Assembly: GCA_008973525.1 (NCBI GenBank)
Contig: WACJ01000117.1
Coordinates: forward strand, 372,001-436,000
Direction: 5' to 3'
Length of the DNA stretch: 64,000 nucleotides
Source: Stenopsyche tienmushanensis
Lineage: Eukaryota; Arthropoda; Insecta; Trichoptera; Stenopsychidae
The notes below the pieces were generated by a model that worked only from the letters and a program-made list of their open reading frames with translations, did not search any database and had not been told where the DNA came from. Below, piece by piece: positions 10,860-23,069 of this stretch (position 1 is the stretch's first letter; each line of letters starts with the position of its first letter). A program made the translations under genes and the position numbers.

Positions 10860-11559
10860 TTCATGAACTGTTTGTTTATACAAATTGCTACATTTACCCA
10901 ACGTCTGGGACGTCGTCTGCGTCGTACGAACCGCAGAAGCAGGAAGATTGCGCAATCCTGCGGAAGTCTCTGCGCCGCCATCGGAGCATCCCAACTCATT
11001 TGTGGGCCTCCTCTCATCGTAGACAATGTTATTGACATTCAAATTCATTCATTTTGCCGACGGGAGCTTTTAAAAATATGCGCCACTGTGTGGAGAGCCC
11101 GATTACGCAAGCGCCCCTCGCGGATCGATTCGCACCCCATGCGCCGCGGCGCCATCCCCTACACTTAGTCACGAACCTTCATTCGCACCAAGTGCAACGT
11201 TTTCGCCCCCAAAACATCAATAATCGCAGAATAAATTGACGCAAAAGACCGGCATCGCCGACGATCGTGTGTACGACGCAATCGCGGATCGCGTCGGAAA
11301 AGCGCGCATAGCCGCGTTGATGTTGCGGCGCGGAGATCTATTTTTGCGACGCACCGACGTATTCCGTGGATAAATGTGAACCAAATCTTCTTCGGCCATC
11401 GATTCGGGATCGAGGACGGTGCTTCTCATTTCGTTCCGGACGATAGACATGGAGTAGGAGGCTTCGGAGGACCTCCCGCACTGCAAGAGGTCTTCAGGGC
11501 CTCTCTGACACCCAGCCAAGAGCGAGGGTAGTTTCCTCAGCCATATCACCGACTGAGGG
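10860..11559 (+). promoter_or_regulatory. CpG-rich block, probable promoter/5' UTR
   Basis: About 700 bases are much richer in GC and CpG than the surrounding AT-rich DNA. Open frames occur on both strands, as expected of GC-rich non-coding sequence. It runs directly into an ATG with G at -3 and +4 and an in-frame TGA just upstream. I read it as the proximal promoter and long 5' UTR of the plus-strand gene. No TATA box was recognised. Confidence 0.45.
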
Positions 11560-11613
11560 ATGGACGAGTGCAGTAATCTAATTTATGACGAAACTGGTGG
11601 TCAAGTGGATATG
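11560..11613 (+). CDS. candidate first coding exon of the large Ser-rich gene
   Basis: The ATG at 11,560 (context GAGGGATGG, preceded in frame by TGA) opens 18 codons, MDECSNLIYDETGGQVDM, ending exactly at the strong donor GTAAGA with phase 0. The next exon I can define, at 36,043, requires phase 0 and has no Met start of its own. Composition (acidic, CpG-rich upstream) fits an initiating exon. The link across about 24 kb is inference: unseen small exons may intervene, or this exon may belong to another transcript. Confidence 0.45.
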
Positions 11614-13160
11614 GTAAGAATCAAGCTTATATCTATAACATATCAACAATACCAATTTGCATTGAATCATTCGCAATGAGGGGGTTAAAAGCATATATTT
11701 ACCCAATACAATACCATATTAATAAATATATTTTTACAGCAACATTTTCATAATGTCTGGGGGATTTTTCCCGATCGATCGTATCGAGCATGGTTTTTCC
11801 TGATTTTCCTATCTTTATACTTAAATGCGCTCCCTTAAACAATCAATCAAACCTCATTGGATACAATACTATAATTATCAAATGCATCGATCCAGTATTC
11901 AATTAATCAGAATCGGGATAAATACATTCGGTTACGGTTTTCGTTCTAGGACACAACAACAAAAATTACGGCAAACAAGATCAAAATATTATGTTTTCGT
12001 CATTTTTACAACACATCCCCGACTTGCGAACAAATGCTTAATCAATCACCAAGAATTGTCTAATCTATCTCCATTTGATTTAATATATTTTTTATAAAAT
12101 GACGCAGCAGCGTATCAATTTATCTGCGTCATTTTGTAGACCATTCAAGCGCACCCCCGATTGAGAATCGCTCAAATATTGGGTTCTTACGTATCGCATG
12201 CGAACATCAACCACACCTTATAAATATTTTCTACGTGCATCGCATAGTCAATATGTGAAAATCTGCTTTCTATGGACGATGATGGGTTTTTTACAACAAG
12301 AGGTCATAACACTTTTGGGATGGGACTGAACTCAGCGTTGACTCATCGATTGTTTTTTTTTTTTTTTGCATTATAACAGAATCAATCCAGACTTAATTAA
12401 TTAGTCGAATGGCAATATTTAAAGTTCGACATTGATTTCGCAAAAGACGGGTTTGAGGCGCTATTTGAGCGCCGAGCGTGGGTGTTCTCACGGGTCAATC
12501 GATAACAGCTGATAGATGCGTCTGAACATAGCCGCTCTGGATGTGCGTCGGTAAAACGGCACGCTTCGCTATGGTTATTTGGCTGTTTCTTTGTTTCTTG
12601 TCGTATAAGCACTCAAGGTCGTCATAAAAATGCTGTTCAGCTCTTTCTATTTTCTTCAGCGCTATTTTAGCATTGCTGGTGTTGTAATGAATGGGTTTCT
12701 AACGTGCTTTTTTTGGTGTATATTATGGTATGCGGAAATTCAAGGAGGTATTAACATGCACACACCATTGCGAGGCATCACGCTACCTATTATTTATTCC
12801 CTGGAGAGTTATTTTCTTATCGGACTGTATAAATATGCACAATGAATTCTTGGAGTGTTTGTTTTGGTTGTTTTTTTTTTGGGCGATAGATAAATACATG
12901 TCATAATAATTGCTTGGCATATAACGCTTAACAAAACGCATAGCATAACATAAGAATCCTATTTCAGCCATGAGTCATGGAAGGATATTAAGCTATCTCC
13001 AATTACAACCAACCCTTCTATAGTGTTAACTACGTTTGCGTACAAAATACGTGCGTTATATTAAAAAAAAATGTATATTATTATATTTATGTCAAAAAGG
13101 CAACAATACATTGGATTCCAAAACAAAACACAAAAAAACTTTTAAAAAAAAAGAAAATCA
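11614..13160. other. start of the presumed first intron; no gene seen
   Basis: Begins with the donor GTAAGA. It holds a CpG-rich patch at about 12,430-12,600 with the small palindrome GGCGCT/AGCGCC (12,457-12,473), and an overlapping minus-strand frame of 71 codons without recognisable content. The remainder is AT-rich. Confidence 0.4.
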
Positions 13161-13370
13161 TTATTAGTCGATACATTTGGGATAACGATCTATACAATCG
13201 TGCGATGTATGCGGGGAAGCTCTCCGTCTCTGTCTCCCGAACTGCGCTACGCTCTCTCTCTGTCTCTGTCTGTCTCCGAGCTCAATGTACAAGAGTTCTC
13301 TTTCTGAATAGTGGAGGGGAGGTCCCAGGCCCTGGGATAGTACTCCTTTAGGGGCTAAGCAATACAAATA
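13161..13370 (+). repeat. interspersed repeat, copy 1 of a near-identical pair
   Basis: Matches 38,491-38,700 with few differences over about 205 bases, including ACAATCGTGCGATGTATGCG, a TCTCTGTCT-rich core, CTCAATGTACAAGAG and GGGATAGTACTCCTTTA. A third, short and diverged piece lies at about 29,840-29,900. No coding capacity and no terminal repeats visible. Confidence 0.75.
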
Positions 13371-13489
13371 ATTTGTTTTAACTTATTTTAAATTCTAGAA
13401 CTCTTCTACTTAACAATACATCGTAATATTGACACCGAATAAAATAGATATTCCGATGAGTGTAAGATTGTGAAAAAGAACTCGGAGTG

Positions 13490-13642
13490 ATAAGAGCGAA
13501 CCGAACCGTTATTTTTTCATTTCGGTTTTGGTTTCGGTAATGTTTTTGAAATTTATAACAGATCGGTTACGATTTTCGTTTCGACAAAAATAGTGGTTTA
13601 ACCGGTTATTGCTTTTCGGTTTCGTTCCGGTTCGAAGCCCTG
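13490..13642 (-). mobile_element. hAT terminal fragment
   Basis: The minus strand starts CAGGGCTTCGAACCGG at 13,642, a hAT-style 5' end, followed by repeated AACCGAAA/AACCGG motifs. Only one end is present. Confidence 0.55.
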
Positions 13643-13865
13643 ATATACATCGCGCCTAAATAGCCTATGAACGATCAGCTTAGAGTTTGTCTTGAGTAAG
13701 AGATTCACTTTAAATAAACCGTTCCATCAAAAAGTTTTCCACCTTCAGGTGAAAAACCTTCTACGAAATTTATTTTTGCAGCTCATATTAGCTCAAGCTT
13801 TTATTTATTTAGCTTTCGAATTTGACGCCTCTGATGTGAAGGAGTAGGGTAAATTGTTCTAAACG

Positions 13866-14065
13866 TCACGAAAAGTGAAACTCCAAGCGGTATTTGGTCG
13901 GAGCGAGGGAGATAATCGTTTGTAATGTGTCCGTATCCCTCGCATACATCACAGAAATACTATGCGCATGCGTCGTTTCGCCTTTACTGTATGTATTTAT
14001 ACATAACATAAAAAAAACCGCTAGACCAGTAACAAGCCTATTATTATATATTACACAAACTGTAT
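13866..14065 (+). repeat. short interspersed repeat, copy 1
   Basis: Shares GTGAAACTCCAAGCGG, ATCGTTTGTAAT, AACAAGCCTAT and TATATATTACACAA with 44,524-44,670, in the same order and orientation. Open frames on both strands here are chance. Confidence 0.6.
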
Positions 14066-14654
14066 TATTTACCATATGCAATCGAGACTCTTTAGCACGG
14101 CGAACCAGCAACTCAACACGTTTCTTTTGGCGAATTTCTTACTACTAACCGTCTCTGTAATTTTGCTGTGTGATATTTCATAAAACAGAGTATTACAAAA
14201 ATATGTGATTTGATGTTTTTTGCCGGTTTTATTTCTTTGAGAACAGACTTTGCAATCTTTCCTAACTCCTGTTCAATGCTTATAGGGATCAAAAACTTTC
14301 AAAGTCAAAATCTTTCTGCCACGACTGTCAAGTTCAAACTAATGCCGAACATGCAGTCCGGTTCGTGGTTGCGGACTAATTTCAGATAAGAAAATCTTAT
14401 AACTATTTGAAGGGGTGTCTTCATAAATGGGAACACTTCATAAACTAAACATGAATAGTTATTGCCGTGCATAGAGTTTCTGTATCAAACCGAGTGGAGA
14501 GCGAAAGTCGCCTTTCGAGTTGTGGCATCAAATCATATGGTGAGTAAGAGTCACCTCTCGAGTGCAAAGGGTACAATAGCTATTTATTTTAGCAGATAGA
14601 CTAATTTTCAATCATCAATTTTCAATTTATGGACATGGACAAATGGACCCATTG

Positions 14655-14945
14655 AGAATCCAATACATTTTTGTCAATGTTTAGCAACAGGAGATGAAAC
14701 TTGGGTTTATCAGAAAGATTTTGAGTCCATGCATTGACAATATAAGAATTTAAAAACTGTTCATTTGGATGATAAAGGACCTTTTCTATTGAAATTCAAT
14801 TCAAACTGGTATTCGACAAGGTGGGTAAGTACAAATTTACCACCCACTGTAAAATCCAAGCCTAGTTATCTCCGACAATATTTGGATATGGCTCAGCTGT
14901 ATAACTCAGTAGCAATATTTGGACTCTTTCCTCATTTGTCCAGCT
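14655..14945 (+). pseudogene. mariner transposase fragment
   Basis: CLATGDETWVYQKDFES is the first catalytic block of mariner transposases (T-G-D-E-x-W-V/I), followed by a stop and then by a 61-codon open frame without recognisable motifs. The two further catalytic acids are not present. Confidence 0.65.
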
Positions 14946-14949
14946 GTTA

Positions 14950-17835
14950 AATCCACAATAACACCTACTGATATGGAAATCTTGCTTGAAACTAATATGG
15001 AACTCGACATTTTAAGCTCTCTTGAATCATTGTAAGATATCCATATTTCATTTCTTACATCCTAATGCTTATAGATGTGCATATAATACAAATCTATCTA
15101 CGCTTTTTTATAAAGTCTTATCCTAAACCAAAAATGAACGTCAATTAAATATTAACGAAAAATTCCTCCATTCCATTCGAGTTTCAGGCCATTTTAATTT
15201 TTAATCTCCTTTCACGAGAAGAGCCATGAAAGGCTCCACATTTCCATTACTTATGTATAGTCAATTATTGAGTTTTTTTAAAATTATTATTTAAGCAATA
15301 TAAATTTCACAAAACCGTGCTCAAAAAAATGTCAAAAAGGATGACAGCATTTCAAGAAAGCTTTTGGGCTGAAATGCATAAATGTATATTTGGGAATTCC
15401 AAGGGTAGAAAAATGAAAGAAAATATTTCAATTCTACGTCCATCAAAATTTGCCATGACAAGTCTGAAATGTTCCATTTATTTTTAAATCGACTAAAATA
15501 AATTTGGCTCCTTGAATGATACAGCAGTCTTTCAATATTACACAGCGAAAAATCTCATGTGATATTTGAGAAAAAATACGAAATGAGCTTATATTCTATA
15601 TGTGGGCGTTTCTCAGTAATCTGGGCAAGTCGTCCTAAGAAAGTTATCCAGACCTTTTTGCTCATATTTTAATCAAATCTCATTAAATATGTATCTACTT
15701 GGTTAATAAAGAACCACAGATTAACCAAAAATATTCCCATTGCTTTAGGAAATATTGAGCATTTTCTGATAAATCAATACAGGGGACTGTGTATTCAAAT
15801 TAAACGCGAAAACATTGCCGGGGAAACTGTTCAATATTGGCCTGAGACAACGAGTTGCCCATTTTATTGAGAAACGCCCATGTATGTATCGATTTGGAAA
15901 CTGAGGAGACTTGATTTTTTTGGCATCATAAAATATTGGCAACATCTGGACAAGTGTCTGACGTGGAGGTTTCTCAAAATGTAAATTCAAAAAATATATA
16001 TGCATTTAAAAAACCACATAATATAAAAAAGCTCATCTGACACCATTGTACGCTGGCTTATTAAACATGCATTCTATTCTGAGACAACTTTCATTCTGTA
16101 TTATCAGCGTGAGGGTTTAAAGGCTCCAAGTTGATTTATGTAACAATTGCACTACAAGTGCCAGATATTATCATACAATAGATCACATTTGAAAGTAATT
16201 TATGCTGATGCTGACCTTCAAAAGGATAGAACATTCTCAGCCGCATGGTCACGTACGTGCTCTAACCTTTTTTGGTCTTACCACATAAGCCATGGCGGCC
16301 ATAATATATTCAGAGGATAAGATGGATTGTGGCATATACCGACACAGCTTAATTTCATAACGAAATAGCTACAGACACTGATGAATTCGTTACCTGTACG
16401 AATTTGGATTAGACCGTATCTGCGCATGCGCACAAACGGCCACAATATTGCACGTTTCGAATACTTTTCATACCATAGCTTAAAATACATCCAACCAATT
16501 TATTAATATTAATTAAATCATATATTGCTTATTCATCGACTCATTCAAGCACAATTTAGGGTTGCTTCAATCAGTTATCAATGCCATGGTTCCATTGCCT
16601 TTGATTCAGTCCTATATTAAATATAGGATCAACCGTAAATACGCGAATATTTCATATCGCAACTATTCCTAATTAATTTGGGTCACTTTCATAAAGCGTG
16701 CCACGCTTGTATTTTATCCCAAGGGATTAATTATAAAACTGTCCTGTACATCCAAATGAATCACCCTTTAAATATATTTTGACCCACTATACATGTATTT
16801 GGCGATTTTTTGCGATATCAGAGATAGTCAGCGCATGTAAACGAGGACAATACGCTATTAACCCTTTCAGTGCGCATTCTAGTACTGTACTACATCCGAA
16901 TCATTTGAATGGAAAAAAATACTAAACATGTGCATTTTTAATCATTTTAATCCAGTCGTATTTGGCTAAAAATATTAGGCGTACCGGATAAAATATTCGT
17001 TTTTTGATATTGTCCTTTTCAAATCAAATTAATTACATTTTTTGCGCCCTATTTCAAATGGAAGAACATGTGCCGGGTAAGCATTTTTGTTTGAAATTAC
17101 ATATATTAAATCCATTAAAAATGGATGTCAGGGGTGGTTCAAAAATTTTTAAAGTGAAGATTATGACTTAAAATTAGACATAAACTCAATATTTATTCGA
17201 CATTTTGTGACAGGGGATGAGAAGAGGATCTAATTTACGCCTCCCCCTCCAGTTTTTTAAAAAAGGTTAATTAACACTATTATAAATGCAATGTATTAAA
17301 TATCATTAGAATGTCTATTTTAAAATAATATACGGAAATAGTCCCAAAAGTACCCGACCTAACATATATATATTCCGATTGCTGTTTTTAAAAAAATACT
17401 AAAGTAACCACCCCAGAAATTATAAAGAAACGGTATTGGATGACCGTCGACTGTCAGTGCACGAGCTAGCAGATATAGTAGGCTTTTGAAAAAATGCTGT
17501 ACATTGCATATTGGCTGTAAATTTGAACATGAAAAAGCTGTGCGCAAGATGGGTGCCGCGTTTGCTCAAAATGTAAGCGTCGTAATGTTGCAATCGAGTG
17601 TTTGACGATGGTTCATAGCAATAAGAGCGAGTTTTTGCATCAATTCAGGGTGATACATAGGTCCATCATTTCACATCTGAGATAAAGAAACATGGAAATC
17701 CTCCACTGACCCGAGCTGTTTATTGGTCCGGCAGATTTTGTAACTTAAAACTAAAAAACTAGCCAATATAACAGCGTAAATTAGTAAGATAGATAGAGAT
17801 CGTTTACGACCTCATTTGGCACAAGCCACCTATAT
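14950..17835. other. no supported gene; intron-like AT-rich DNA
   Basis: Only chance-length frames are seen, the largest 86 codons on the minus strand at 15,745-16,005 without any motif. No element ends were recognised. Confidence 0.4.
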
Positions 17836-17849
17836 AAGTTAGCCTCTGA

Positions 17850-18280
17850 GGGAACTTCCGTGATTGTACGGATTATACAAAATGCCGCAAAAAGACTTAA
17901 AAGAGAACGGAGTGGCTACAAGGTCTGTGCGTTCAAACGGTCCGCTTTTGGGACCACTGATCTGAACATGTCTACAGGACAATTACGAACTCTCATTACA
18001 AAACTAAGTTGTCCGAGGAAGACTGATCGGGTGGGTTGTTTAAATTTTACAATCGATCGAAAATATTGCTGTCTTTATTATGTTTAAGCGATAACGAAGA
18101 AAATAGCGATTAGACAACTTAGTATATATGTTTTATAAAAACGAACAGCGTCAATCAGTGTTGATTTATGTAAAGTAGAATGGTCAAGTAAAATAAAAAT
18201 CGGTATTCTGTGTTTTGCGCCTCAAGCCCAGTTGCGCCCGTGGCGGGCGCCTGCTTTGCCATCCCCTTGTTACGGCCCTG
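17850..18280 (-). mobile_element. hairpin-bearing hAT-like MITE, copy 3 (5' end complete)
   Basis: The reverse strand begins CAGGGCCGTAACAAGGGG at 18,280 and continues through GGCAAAGCAGG, AAATTTAAACAACCCACCCG and GATCAGTCTTCCTCGGACAA to the hairpin (17,939-17,955, here with one mispaired base). This copy ties the hairpin family to a hAT-style 5' terminus. The 3' terminus is lost. Confidence 0.7.
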
Positions 18281-18328
18281 CAAATTGCACATGTAAAAAG
18301 ATATAAGAAAGTCGTAGCTATTGAGGGA

Positions 18329-18344
18329 TAATATATATATATAT
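18329..18344. repeat. AT dinucleotide microsatellite
   Basis: Eight uninterrupted AT units. Confidence 0.9.
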
Positions 18345-18369
18345 TTAATAATTGCTACGGTAATATATA

Positions 18370-18650
18370 CATATATTGACCCGTTGAAGAGTAATCGCGC
18401 ATATGTGCGTTTGAACTTGAGTGATACAGAGAAGAACATTCTCGCACATTGAATGCGGATATTAGTGAATCGGAGACAGAGACGGAGAGAGTGTCGTGCG
18501 TCTGATCAAGGTCAAGTATCAAGGTTCATTTATTGATATACAAACTTCGCTCACGCTGCGCGGTCCTGAGAGAAATTTGATTTGTATGGATGATAAGCGG
18601 TGGACATGCAAATATAACATCTATGTTTAACTCAACTAATCAAGGCGTTA
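18370..18650 (-). repeat. long interspersed repeat, reverse copy
   Basis: Contains AGAGACGGAGAGAGTGT, TTCATTTATTGATATACAA and GATGATAAGCGGTGGAC, which recur reversed or direct at 1.5, 23.7, 29.65, 35.0, 35.45, 48.4, 48.7, 52.0 and 59.7 kb. This is one of the longest copies and joins parts that are separate elsewhere. Class unknown. Confidence 0.65.
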
Positions 18651-18654
18651 AGTT

Positions 18655-21278
18655 GACTTAAGGCAAAAACGAAATTTTCATCCGGTACCCTAATAGCTCT
18701 TCGTCAGCTATTTTAATATATTAAGAAATTTAATTCGATTTGCTATTCTTTGATCAATATATTTGTAGGCGCTATTCTCCACGAGGGGTCAATCTATCAA
18801 ATTGGTCCCCCATTGCGTTTCTAATAAGGAGCAGCCATCAGAGCCGGTAGATTGAAAGCTAAATTCCTAAGGCCGAGTCAGGTGACAGTAATTGGCTTCC
18901 CTTCTTCAAAAACAGTCTTCATTATTTCGAAACGTCTCGGGTGACTGATATATCAGCAAGACTCCGGTCTATTCCTCGGATAATGACGCAGGGGAAGTTA
19001 TTTAGAAGCGTCGCTGGCAGCGAAGGCTTTATGTATAATTCAAGCAAATTGCGAACAACGTCTGTTGCCTGCATCCTCTGCACGCATGCGCTGTGACCAT
19101 CATCATCATGTCTAAAAGCCATAACCGTTCTACAGTTCAAGCACTTACACAATATCAATAATAAAGATGTATATTTGAATAGGTCAGGTGTGCCAAAGCT
19201 TTTCACTGTGCTCCTCTGGAAGCCCATTATTATTTTTTGTATCTCTTCCACTCGTATATTTTTATGCGCCCTGAATGAGAACCTTGTGGGAGTCAACTGG
19301 GTATTTTCCTTTATATACGAAAACAACATTTTTTTGAATAAAATACAAGTCTATGCTCGGCGTAAAAAGTAATTCATCCCGAGTCCCAAGGGCTCTATTC
19401 AGCGATCCTTTGTTTCGTTTGTAATCCGACTTAATAATCCTTTATTCGGCAATAGCATCTTTAAGAATTAAAATAAATACCTCCCAAAACATGAATATAA
19501 ATGCATTATTTCACCCACATTCCATAAAACTCGCTTTTAACGAGCACAGTAAAATCATCAAAAATGAATAAAAACAATAGAAAATTATCATATTTGACAC
19601 TCAGATAATAATTATTTGAATATAAGATCATTGTGGATTAAAAAATTTTTTTTTTGAAATTTTCCACTTTATTTTTAGAAGCCAATATAAAATTATGTTT
19701 GATTTTATTCATTTACATGGTCGTTATAAGCACAAAAATGTATATTATAAGTCGCTCTTCTAGGCATTCAAACTACGATTTTATCCGCTCGTTATATCCG
19801 TGATTTCGATATAAATTTGATCGCAAAATCGATTTTGCTTGTATTTAATTTATAATCGATCTTAAATGTATTTAATTCTTATCAATACAACATACATTAC
19901 CAATTTAAAGGGTAAAATATAGAAATATTGGAGAGAAGTTGTACACTTGGGAATTTAATATGAAAATTCAATCGAAACGCATGTGTTCAATTTGTTTTTA
20001 TTACAGTATTTGTTCTCATATGTGGCTTTTTTTAATAACATCCACAGATTGGATCGTTTATTTTGCAAAAGTTGATCGATAAAAACTGAAATTTTCAGTA
20101 TGTATTTAGAATGCTTCTCTGTCTTATTCGCTTGGGATTTGTGAATTATGATATTGCCAATTAAGAAAGTGGTTATATCGGCAATTTGTGGTTAATTTTT
20201 TAAGTCCAGTCATATTTTGTAATGGTATATTTAGTGAGACTTTTACCATGTGCGTAATAACAGTCACCCGAATAAATTATTATGTTAGATGAAACATTAG
20301 TCATACTTGTAATACGTGTGATTGGCTTAATGTAATGATTCGTGAAATTTTTAATAATGAATTAGCACCGCAATCGAAAAAATTTGGATCTCAAATAACG
20401 ACCTCTCACTGTCCGGGTTTATATTCTGTCTGATGAGATATAGGCCTCTATATCGTCAATATCATATTTATTTTTGACGAGCCCCTGTTTCGTTGCCTTC
20501 GCCGCTGTCATTGTTTCCGACTGTGACGTTATTCGGTCGCGCGACGGCATCTCGCGGTCATTAGAGGCACCTAGGCGCTTTATATCATTCTACTATACTC
20601 TATGTTCAGCTTTAAGCCGACCAAACTATCAACGGCAGTACATTTAGATCCACGTAACAGCTATTAGAAACTTCATTCAATGATTAATAATAATCGAGCT
20701 TATATTATATTTTGTATTGAAATTTCCATTGTCGGATGCAAAATTGCACAATTTTATCATCGGAGAAATTCCAAATGTAACTGTAGCCGAAATCAAATAT
20801 ATATAAATATAAATTGCTGTAATTTTGGAGAACATATCTGAGCAATTTATTACGATGAAATAATAATACACACTCGAAAGTTTCTTATAATGGTGACCCA
20901 TTTGTGTTTATCTGATTTTATCATGCAATTTTTAGATCAACAATGTCGCATTCACCATGCGGTGTCGTTACCAAAAACAAGTTTCGGTATGGAGGAAAAA
21001 AAGAAGGAAAAATGCTGAAATAGCGGTATATAACAGTGAACAGTGATTTCATTGCATGATCAATTAAATTCGGGCGTTTAAATAATGTGTGCATCGACTT
21101 TGTCGAAATATGCATTATGCTTAGTGGTGTGTAATTTAAGAGTTCGCTCAAATGTTGATTGTATCTGGGCATGCGCAGTAATGCGCACATTTTATGTCAT
21201 GACTGGTCAAATATGATCTGTTATTATAAAGGAATACAATATTCGAACGATAAGTTTCTATAGAGTCATCACATCAAT
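18655..21278. other. no supported gene
   Basis: A 135-codon minus-strand frame (18,922-19,329) has no recognised motif, unremarkable codon use and an opposed frame. A small CpG-rich patch lies at about 20,480-20,590. Otherwise AT-rich. Confidence 0.4.
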
Positions 21279-21640
21279 CAGAGGCGTAACGAAGTTATGA
21301 AGCGCCCATAGCAAGAATCTAACTTGTATCCCCCCCCCCATTACTTAAAAAAAATACTATGATAGAAAGTGTCTACCGTATAAAGCTGAACTTTCAAGTT
21401 ACTACGTTGCTTAGTATTTTTGGCAGCCATCAGTAGTGAATTTATAAACATCTGGATCAACACACAAGGTCTGTGTATCCAAACGGTCCGCTTTTCAGAC
21501 CACTGATATGACAAATGGACGCCTCTCAATCGGGCGCCATACCTGAACTTGTCTTCAGAATGATTACGAACTCTCGAACAAATGAAGGCATCTGAAGAAG
21601 ACTGATCGAGTTGATTGTTTAAAGTTTACAAAGCCATATA
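21279..21640 (-). mobile_element. hairpin-bearing hAT-like MITE, copy 4 (3' end complete)
   Basis: The plus strand begins CAGAGGCGTAACGAAG at 21,279, the inverted partner of the CAGGGCCGTAACAAGG start of copies 3 and 5. It runs through a C10 tract, GATAGAAAGTGTCTA and the hairpin (21,485-21,501) to GAAGAAGACTGATCGA. Together with copy 3 it defines both termini of the family. Confidence 0.7.
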
Positions 21641-22061
21641 AATCAATTATATTATTAAAACTCAGCCTGATTACTTTTCGGTTCATCCTGTAAAAATGCA
21701 TGATTGTAAAAGACACACGAAGACACAAGGATTGAGTTGCATTGTCTTCGATTGTAGGTTTGGTCGTTTTCAATTTACTCGGATTCCCGTTTTGTAATCA
21801 TAGACGGCTGCCTTCACGGGAGTATAATTTAGTAAATTGCCCCCAAGAATGGATTAGAAATGGGTTGTGATGAAGATGAAGTCCGGCGCAGAGCCTCGAA
21901 TGTACGGTACTTTCACGGATAATTGTCACTGTTGAAGTTTTGTTTTGCCCCCACGAACTGGATTACAATGCAATTAGTCTTGGTCTTTGAAAAAGAAAAG
22001 GAAAAGGAAGCGAAGGAGAACCGTCTTATATCCCATGGCGACGATTGCCATAGATGCATTT

Positions 22062-22675
22062 AGGAGGGCGATTCAAATAAAGTACAAATGGAGTATTTTA
22101 TTTTTCTACATAGTTACCTTCATTAGAGAAAAAAACCATCAGATAAGAAGCTTCTTGAATCCGTCACTGAAGAAAGAAAGCAAAAAGTAGCATCTTCTGT
22201 TGCGCAACGCGAAATTATACGTTTTCTCATAAACGAAGGCGTGACTTCTAAAAGCCGGAAAACAGTCTGCTGTAAAGGCTATGGTATTTTGGGTCTCAAA
22301 AGATATTCTATTGATTGATTTTCTACATGACAGACAGACGATGAATGCGATCTACTACGCGAAGAAAACTGATTCCAACAGTCCAGAATTGACCCCATGT
22401 GACTATCATATGTTTGGTCCATTGAATGAGGCATTTGGAGGGCAACGATTTTAAGACAGCGCTGCGGTCAAACAATACGTGTGCGCAACTGGTCTTCGGA
22501 GCGGCCGCATTCTTTCTTCAGTGTCGGGACGAAAAAGCTTCATATCTGATATGATAAATGCATTTCTAATGAACGCAACTATGTAGAAAAATAAGATACT
22601 CCATTTGTATTTTTATATATTACCAATAAATTTGTGCAGCAAAATTCCGGGTTATATTTGAATCACCGTCATACT
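22062..22675 (+). mobile_element. mariner-like element with both ends, internally deleted
   Basis: The left end GAGGGCGATTCAAATA and right end TTTGAATCACCGTC are inverted matches of the ends at 31,388 and 27,603. The interior keeps pieces of transposase: SPELTPCDYHMFGPLNEAF (third catalytic Asp block, P-x-D-x-x-P-C-D-Y/F-H) and NERNYVEK at the C-terminus. The middle is deleted and frames are broken. Confidence 0.7.
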
Positions 22676-22694
22676 TCAAATATACGTCCTATGG

Positions 22695-23045
22695 GAGGGC
22701 CGTAACAAGGGGGTGGCAAAGCAGGTGGAGTTTTTATTTTTATTTATTAAACATTGGGTCGACACAGTTGGCATAGGGCCGCAATAAAATAAAGACAACA
22801 ATATTTTTGACCGATTATAAAATTTAAACAACCCACCCGATCAGAATTCTTTGAACAATATTCTTCATTTTGTAATTAGAGTTCGTAATCGCTCTATAGA
22901 CTTATTCGGGTGTGGTGTCCGATCGTGTGGCGCTTATTCGTCATATCAGCGCTCCGAAAAGCGGACTGGTTGAACCTTGTGGCCACTACACATATCAGGG
23001 GCTTCCATGATCTGTACGATCATATCTGCCAGCTCGCTCACTTAC
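22695..23045 (+). mobile_element. hairpin-bearing hAT-like MITE, copy 5
   Basis: Starts AGGGCCGTAACAAGGGGGTG, then GGCAAAGCAGG, CCGCAATAAAATAAAG, AAATTTAAACAACCCACCCG and the hairpin region, with a substitution in one stem arm. It lies 20 bases after the mariner-like element. Confidence 0.7.
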
Positions 23046-23069
23046 AGTAAATGATCATCCAATGGCATT

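Noticed and set aside
10863..11549. Open frames of 71-110 codons on both strands
   Set aside because: Both strands are open because the block is GC-rich; no domain or splice sites fit. Treated as promoter/5' UTR.
13200..13280. TCTCTGTCT-rich tract as a microsatellite
   Set aside because: It is part of an interspersed repeat with the same sequence at 38.5 kb, not a simple tandem array.
18922..19329. 135-codon minus-strand ORF
   Set aside because: No recognisable motif, unremarkable codon use and an opposed plus-strand frame; no splice or start evidence.
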